Assembly (NCBI GenBank): GCA_963815775.1
Contig: CAWFIB010000027.1
Location: 1 to 64,000, forward strand
Reading direction: 5' to 3'
DNA length: 64,000 nt
Source of the DNA: CAVVDY01 sp963815775
GTDB taxonomy: Bacteria; Acidobacteriota; Terriglobia; Terriglobales; Acidobacteriaceae
The notes beneath the pieces were generated by a model. That model was not told where the DNA came from. It saw only the letters and a program-made list of their open reading frames with translations, and searched no databases. Shown piece after piece: positions 59,466 to 64,000 of this stretch (within the stretch, counting starts at the first letter, position 1; every line of letters begins with the position of its first letter). A program made the translations under genes and the position numbers.

Positions 59466-60215
59466 TTACTTGGAGTCGGATATGATGTTCGCTTCCAAAA
59501 GGCTTAAGCCTGGCCGCTCGTGACAATCCGGTTCTGTAGCCAGCCTGACCAGCCTTTCCACGTCCGCGTCGGGATCGTAGAACAGGTTGCGTACACGATG
59601 GCAACAATATCGCCAAAGATTAGACAGGCTTGTCTCATACCAGCACGATGTCGACATTTGTGTGGATAGACCACAAAAAACCCTAAAGCGCGTCTGCAAC
59701 ACCGTGGAAGAAGCCAACAATGCCGCGGTCAGGCGATGATTGCCCTCCAGCACGGTAATCGGCTTATTGTCGTCGATCCCGATCAATAGGACCGCAGTAT
59801 TATCTTCATGGTTTCGCAAGTGATAACTGAGGGCCTGAATCTTCGCAATGAAGTTGCGGCTCCTCCTGGGAAACGACTTCGTCTTGATCTGCCACACGAT
59901 GTCTTTCAGGAGGCGGTCGCGGTTTGCCAACCGGCGCCATTGGCCACGGGGAAAGACTTGAATGCGATCCACGTCCTGGGGCTCAATCTCGACTTCCCAC
60001 CACTGCGTATCTGGCGGTAGTTCTCTCCACAGGTGGCCTCTACGGCGAAACAACAGAGCTCGGCGCAGTGCATTTCCTACTTCATCGGTAGCCGGCGCAC
60101 CCAGCACAAACTGCTCGAACCGTTCGCGGTCCTGGTGGAATTCCTCCTGATAGAACTCATTTTTCAGGAACTCAGCGATGACCTCGGCCTCAGTAACTTC
60201 ACGTAGTCTCTTCAT
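59466..60215 (-). CDS. Hypothetical protein with ParB-like motif
   Basis: This 249-aa protein contains KPITVLEGNHRLTAALLA, reminiscent of the ParB/Srx-type GxxR nucleotide-binding fold (GNHR). Before it lie basic and aromatic segments (RGHLWRELPPDTQWWEVEIEP). It overlaps the flippase gene by 17 bases, so it belongs to the same operon. The function is unknown. Confidence 0.65.
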   Translation of the reverse strand: MKRLREVTEAEVIAEFLKNEFYQEEFHQDRERFEQFVLGAPATDEVGNALRRALLFRRRGHLWRELPPDTQWWEVEIEPQDVDRIQVFPRGQWRRLANRDRLLKDIVWQIKTKSFPRRSRNFIAKIQALSYHLRNHEDNTAVLLIGIDDNKPITVLEGNHRLTAALLASSTVLQTRFRVFCGLSTQMSTSCWYETSLSNLWRYCCHRVRNLFYDPDADVERLVRLATEPDCHERPGLSLLEANIISDSK

Positions 60216-61533
60216 GGAGCCTCCGGCCGGCGGTCGCCCACAACTTGAGAAATGGAAAGGCTACCGCGATCAACAACAAAACCCTGAGAATCTGCTGGAC
60301 CACAATCACCTCCAACAGCGACGAATGAAACCATGTGATGCCAACAATGAGCAGTGCGCTCACCAGCAACTGCAGCCAACCTGTATTGGCGATGCGGCGT
60401 GACATCTCGTAAGTGATTAGCACCACCGCAATGGCATACACACCGGCCGCAGCAGCGTTCATGCTCAACAGCAGATTCAGTGCCTTCAGGTTGGAGTGGA
60501 ATTGGGACCCGAAAAGCAATTGAAAAATGAAGGCTGGAAAGGTGGCAAGAATGGCGATGAAAACAACCGACATTCCAGTGACGAGCAGCAAGGGCACGAC
60601 TAGTAACGAAGGGGAAGCGTCCTGGCTGTCGCTCTCGGCAGAAACTGGAAACATCGCGCTTACTACGGACCAAGCCCCGAAGTACAAGAGGCGGCCCACC
60701 AGGGCAATTGCGGCATACAGTCCGGCCTCCTCGGGGCGAAAGAAATGCTTGACCATCAGAATATCGATATTGCTTATGATGACCTGGCCGACAAAGAAAA
60801 CAACGGCTTGCCTAGTTTCCCCAAAAGGAGCGGAAATCCCCCGGGCTGCAGAGCCACGGAGCTCGTGGGCACTGTCAGGCAAGCAGAAGGCAAAAATAAT
60901 GGAACCAGAAATTGCGGAAACCGCACCGAGCACGCCGAAGCCGAGGGCGATCAGAACCAAGGCACCGCCAAACTTGGTGATAGCTTCAGCAGCCATGTTC
61001 CAGCTTAGCGCCCGGAAACGGCAGGTACCTTGCAGACCACCGCGTTTAACCCCCAGGGGAACATAAATGCTCAATCCAATGGATAACAAGACAATGAGCC
61101 AGGAACTCGAGAGCCGGAGATAGCCTGTAACGAATGAGTTGGCAAGGAGCATACAGGAGGCGAGTGCTATCCCAATCATCCACGCTCGCTTCATGAGATG
61201 CTGAAAAACAGCCGCTTTACTTTCCGCAGTGGTAGCTTTTGCCACCAGCTTGGTGCAAAGTAATTGAAACGACAATGTGATACCGGAGATCAGCAACAAA
61301 ATGGTGACAGCAGCCGCTACGTGACCGAAATCAGAAGGACCCAAGAGGCGGGCAACACTAATGTTGTAGCCAAAGTTCGCCATGCTCACGACGATGGAAC
61401 CTAGCAGCAGGACGATGCTGCCACTGAGTATCTTCGCGTGTGGACGATGGATGCCGCGTATCCAAAACAGAGATCGGGGCCGGGTTTTACCGGGGGGTGG
61501 CTCCGCAAGCAGCAATTCTGGGTTCGCACTCAT
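60199..61533 (-). CDS. Polysaccharide flippase-like membrane protein (Wzx/MurJ superfamily)
   Basis: This 444-aa protein has about 12 hydrophobic helices beginning ILSGSIVLLLGSIVVSMANFGYNISVARLLGPSDFGHVAA, the typical first helices and loop of polysaccharide transporters (PST). It likely exports lipid-linked repeat units. It is coupled to the STAS gene upstream by a four-base overlap. Confidence 0.87.
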   Translation of the reverse strand: MSANPELLLAEPPPGKTRPRSLFWIRGIHRPHAKILSGSIVLLLGSIVVSMANFGYNISVARLLGPSDFGHVAAAVTILLLISGITLSFQLLCTKLVAKATTAESKAAVFQHLMKRAWMIGIALASCMLLANSFVTGYLRLSSSWLIVLLSIGLSIYVPLGVKRGGLQGTCRFRALSWNMAAEAITKFGGALVLIALGFGVLGAVSAISGSIIFAFCLPDSAHELRGSAARGISAPFGETRQAVVFFVGQVIISNIDILMVKHFFRPEEAGLYAAIALVGRLLYFGAWSVVSAMFPVSAESDSQDASPSLLVVPLLLVTGMSVVFIAILATFPAFIFQLLFGSQFHSNLKALNLLLSMNAAAAGVYAIAVVLITYEMSRRIANTGWLQLLVSALLIVGITWFHSSLLEVIVVQQILRVLLLIAVAFPFLKLWATAGRRLHEETT

Positions 61534-61982
61534 GCTACCATCTGGCTCCCTTGCAGATCATCCTCAATTGTGTTCTTTGCAGGGGGCTCGGATGCATCCG
61601 CGAGCGACCGGTTGTCCCCACCAAAGAGAGCCATATCCTTCATAGAATCGGGCAAGAAACAGCTGAAGCTTTTCACCGCTTCGGCGGTATTTTCATAAAT
61701 CTCGAACAGACGACCGGTGCGAGTCAGGTCCAGTACGATGGCGGCTTGTGGTGAGGGCGCAGCCAGCTTCAAATCGCCGTCGTGTTCCATAACCTCGCGC
61801 ATGCATTGCAACAGCACATCCACGCCACCAGTATCCATGTGCCGCACAGCAGACATGTCAAATACGAGCTGGGGGCGATCTGACCTCAGCAAAGGCCATA
61901 CTTCCCTAAAGAAAGTACGAGCCTGCTTGAGACCCATTCTTTCGGGTATTCGTTTTACGACTACAGGCTTCTTACTCTCCAT
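61530..61982 (-). CDS. STAS-domain protein in the exopolysaccharide cluster
   Basis: This 150-aa protein has STAS-like strands (PVVVKRIPERMGLKQARTFF, RPQLVFDMSAVRHMDTGGVDVLLQC) with the loop HMDTGG, where Thr may replace the usual phosphorylated Ser. A low-complexity tail follows. The ATG at 61982 overlaps the nucleotidyltransferase gene by 11 bases. It may regulate the cluster by partner switching or transport control. Confidence 0.8.
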   Translation of the reverse strand: MESKKPVVVKRIPERMGLKQARTFFREVWPLLRSDRPQLVFDMSAVRHMDTGGVDVLLQCMREVMEHDGDLKLAAPSPQAAIVLDLTRTGRLFEIYENTAEAVKSFSCFLPDSMKDMALFGGDNRSLADASEPPAKNTIEDDLQGSQMVA

Positions 61983-63156
61983 ATGTCCTCGAAACTGGCA
62001 AGTGGGGAGCAAACTCAGATGACTCAGTGCTGCACTCCCGTGCTTCCATGATCGGATTCTCCGGTACGGCTTTCGCCGCTTCCCGAGATTCAGAAGCCTC
62101 CCGGGTATTCGCGCGACGAGCCGGCAGAGAACCACTGCGGAAGGTGTCTCTACGTTGGAAGGCGAAAAAGTCAGCCGCGATGCCAGCCAGCCGGGAAATC
62201 AAGCTCAGTGGCTTCATGCCAAGAAGTTTGCTGTCCTGTATCTTGACTTCCGTGCGTCGCGGCAGGTCGTTGAGGCGGTGAAAGCCGCTGACGGAATGCA
62301 CCACCTCAAGTCCCGCCCCGAGGCAGCTAAAGGGAAGCACGGTAGAGTCTTCAATCACCGTGCCGCAATCGACTTCGGCGTGATGCTCCACCACGCTAGC
62401 TCGGGTGATCACGGCAGAGGCGCGAATCCGGGCACGTGCTCCGATAAACGCGGGCGCAACAATGCGAGCTCTGGAATGAACTTTGGCCAAGGGATGCACC
62501 CAGACCCCCGGTTTAACCTCCGTGCCCTGCGGTTGTATGGAATTCTTTTTCAAAAGGCCGTCAACCGCGAGGCGGCGCAAGTCGGATGGGTTGCGCAGCC
62601 GATTGACGTAACCGGCGACGCGGAACGGCGTTTCCTGCTTGCGAAGCAGCGTCATTCTGCTGCCAAACAGGATGGCTGCATCCGTGCGTGCGGCAGCATT
62701 CAAGACAAAGTGGTCAAGCCGCTTTTCTTCAGAATCAATTACGGCAGTGACGGAGCAGTGCTTATCAATGTGATGCTGGATCAACTGTTCATAATCGATC
62801 TCCACATAGGCGCCGATACGAATAATCAGGACCAGGTCGGCGCCGGCCTGCAGGCATTGCTCAAAAACATTTTCAGCGACCCGCCAGAGGTCCTCGCCGC
62901 TGGACTCGACCTGTTGCAGCGGCATCCGCCCGCTTGAGCGGAAGCGCGTGAAGGGCCCGTCCGCAGTTCGAAAAGTGCCAATCAAGGTTGCCCCCGAGAC
63001 ACCAGCATGCTGAAGCCGCAACAGCACGCGCTCGACAATGGGCAAACCGAGCACATCCAGGTAGGCCATGGCAACGCCGCCCAGCGTTTCATGCGCGTCG
63101 CTTCCCGAGATGGTTGTGCCGGATCCGGTGATCAGAACGATGGCCCTTACGTCCAT
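61972..63156 (-). CDS. NDP-sugar nucleotidyltransferase-like protein with C-terminal left-handed beta-helix
   Basis: From ATG 63156 the protein is 394 aa. The N-terminal part aligns with sugar-phosphate nucleotidyltransferases (MDVRAIVLITGSGTT ... PIVERVLLRLQHAGVSGATLI). The usual GxGTRxxPxT signature is degenerate (ITGSGTTISG), so catalysis is doubtful. The C-terminal hexapeptide region (GVWVHPLAKVHSRARIVAPAFIGARARIRASAVI) is a left-handed beta-helix. It overlaps the GT4 gene by 10 bases. Confidence 0.8.
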   Translation of the reverse strand: MDVRAIVLITGSGTTISGSDAHETLGGVAMAYLDVLGLPIVERVLLRLQHAGVSGATLIGTFRTADGPFTRFRSSGRMPLQQVESSGEDLWRVAENVFEQCLQAGADLVLIIRIGAYVEIDYEQLIQHHIDKHCSVTAVIDSEEKRLDHFVLNAAARTDAAILFGSRMTLLRKQETPFRVAGYVNRLRNPSDLRRLAVDGLLKKNSIQPQGTEVKPGVWVHPLAKVHSRARIVAPAFIGARARIRASAVITRASVVEHHAEVDCGTVIEDSTVLPFSCLGAGLEVVHSVSGFHRLNDLPRRTEVKIQDSKLLGMKPLSLISRLAGIAADFFAFQRRDTFRSGSLPARRANTREASESREAAKAVPENPIMEARECSTESSEFAPHLPVSRTYGE

Positions 63157-64000
63157 GGTTGGCACCTCGCGGTCGCGGCACGAAACATCATGGAACGGAG
63201 TGGTACCCAGGCAGGGATACACCGGAAACGGGAAATATGCTTCAGAGCAGCGGTGCGTTGTTGTACGTCAAAGATGCGCAGGTACTGCCGGACAATCTGC
63301 GGCATGGTCATGCGAAGCGCCGCAGAGAAATTTTGCGCTGCCATGTCGCGGACGCGCTGTGGATCGTTCAGGAGGGAACGCAGGTGATCTGCCAAGCTGG
63401 TTGCTTTTCCCGGTTCGTAAAAGTCGACATCTAGCCCTTCGTTCTCGGCCATCTCCCGAAAATCGCTGATATCTGCCGATAGGATAGGTACGCCGAATTC
63501 GCAGGCGAGATGGGCTACGCCGCTAGCTCCGGCGGCGGATGAATAGGGCAGTACCACAATGCTGGCCCGGCGAAAAAGATCGCCGATGTCTTTTTCGGCT
63601 ACATAGCCGGTGAATTCGATACGCGGTATATCTTTTGCTTGAGCAGCGACAGACTCGACGTAGCCGGGGGTTGCAGGATGATTGGAGCCCGCGACGATGA
63701 GTCGAATGTTCGGCATTTCCGATGCCACTTGCCGAAACGCTTCGATCAGTCCCTCCAGCCGCTTATAGGTTCCCCACTTTCCGAACGCCAGAATGCGGTG
63801 CTCCGGGTTTCCCCGGAGCCGGAAATCAGGAGCCTCCGGGCAGCCTCCCAGAATGCCGTGGGCGCGAAAGTGCACGCTCTGCCCGCGATACTTGTCAATG
63901 AGAGTGCGGCGATAGGCCGGCAACAGTACAGACACGGAGTTGGCCGCCAGCAACAGTCGTGTTGCAGCCCCCCCGGCACTGCGATACAGGCGACGAAATC
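63147..64000 (-). CDS. Glycosyltransferase family 4, partial (5' end beyond window)
   Basis: The frame is open to the window edge. The visible ~284 codons contain the C-terminal GT-B domain: RILAFGKWGTYKRLEGLIEAFRQV, LIVAGSNHPATPGY, IEFTGYVAEKDIGDLFRRASIVVLPYSSAAGASGVAHLACEFGVPIL (donor-binding E-x7-E region) and a normal tail. It adds a sugar from an NDP donor in surface polysaccharide synthesis. Confidence 0.88.
   Translation of the reverse strand, partial: FRRLYRSAGGAATRLLLAANSVSVLLPAYRRTLIDKYRGQSVHFRAHGILGGCPEAPDFRLRGNPEHRILAFGKWGTYKRLEGLIEAFRQVASEMPNIRLIVAGSNHPATPGYVESVAAQAKDIPRIEFTGYVAEKDIGDLFRRASIVVLPYSSAAGASGVAHLACEFGVPILSADISDFREMAENEGLDVDFYEPGKATSLADHLRSLLNDPQRVRDMAAQNFSAALRMTMPQIVRQYLRIFDVQQRTAALKHISRFRCIPAWVPLRSMMFRAATARCQPWT

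Overview
The window is a high-GC chromosomal segment that most resembles an acidobacterium (Acidobacteriota, Terriglobia-like). This is inferred from the gene mix: a PEP-CTERM protein, an ImuA/ImuB/DnaE2 mutasome, serine/threonine kinase and FHA modules, many secreted TPR/Ig/lectin proteins, several exopolysaccharide genes, and abundant short palindromic intergenic repeats. I could not run a similarity search, so the taxonomy is not proven.

Layout. 0-10 kb: end of a quinone oxidoreductase, an Xre/RES toxin-antitoxin pair with a palindromic operator, a solitary nuoB, a STAS protein, an AI-2E permease, an MBL hydrolase, a flippase/heptosyltransferase pair, an M3 oligopeptidase and a truncated Usp gene next to tRNA-Ala. 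10-19 kb: alcohol dehydrogenase, galE, polysaccharide deacetylase, Gfo/Idh oxidoreductase, acetyltransferases, a hexose-phosphate mutarotase, a 7 x 36 bp hairpin minisatellite and a secreted propeller-like protein. A ~120 bp segment is duplicated around the Gfo/Idh gene.

19.49-22.94 kb and 28.60-31.26 kb: two related cargo transposons. Both have the same GGTAGTGTCCTA terminal inverted repeats, 8-bp target duplications and an IS1/IS1595-type transposase, but different cargo. The first carries small proteins, a DUF5343-like gene and, on the minus strand at 21291-21378, an unusual tRNA. That RNA folds with an 8-bp acceptor stem, a 4-bp T stem, a long variable arm, G73 and anticodon UAU, which matches the 'allo-tRNA' class (serine-type tRNAs with diverse anticodons). 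The second carries a RelE-like/Xre toxin-antitoxin set, an unknown third gene and a decayed tRNA-like sequence. Its transposase is broken although its ends and target duplication are intact. These elements are the most interesting part of the window.

Between them are tRNA-Met/Ile2(CAU), a 128-bp MITE-like palindrome, an acidobacterial-type Cys-rich protein, a coupled pair of Xer-type recombinases, an RNase HI-like gene and tRNA-Arg(CCG). 31.8-37.1 kb: an operon of trypsin-like protease-FHA, zinc ribbon-FHA, membrane Ser/Thr kinase and an unknown 499-aa protein. 37-40 kb: patatin-like phospholipase and PEP-CTERM protein. 40.1-46.2 kb: imuA-imuB-dnaE2, in which dnaE2 has two in-frame insertions that look like the surrounding palindromic repeats. 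46.6 kb: tRNA-Glu(CTC). 47-58 kb: mostly secreted proteins (TPR, transglycosylase-like, lectin-like, GH99-like, DUF5666-like, phospholipase C-like). 58-64 kb: a minus-strand exopolysaccharide cluster running off the right edge.
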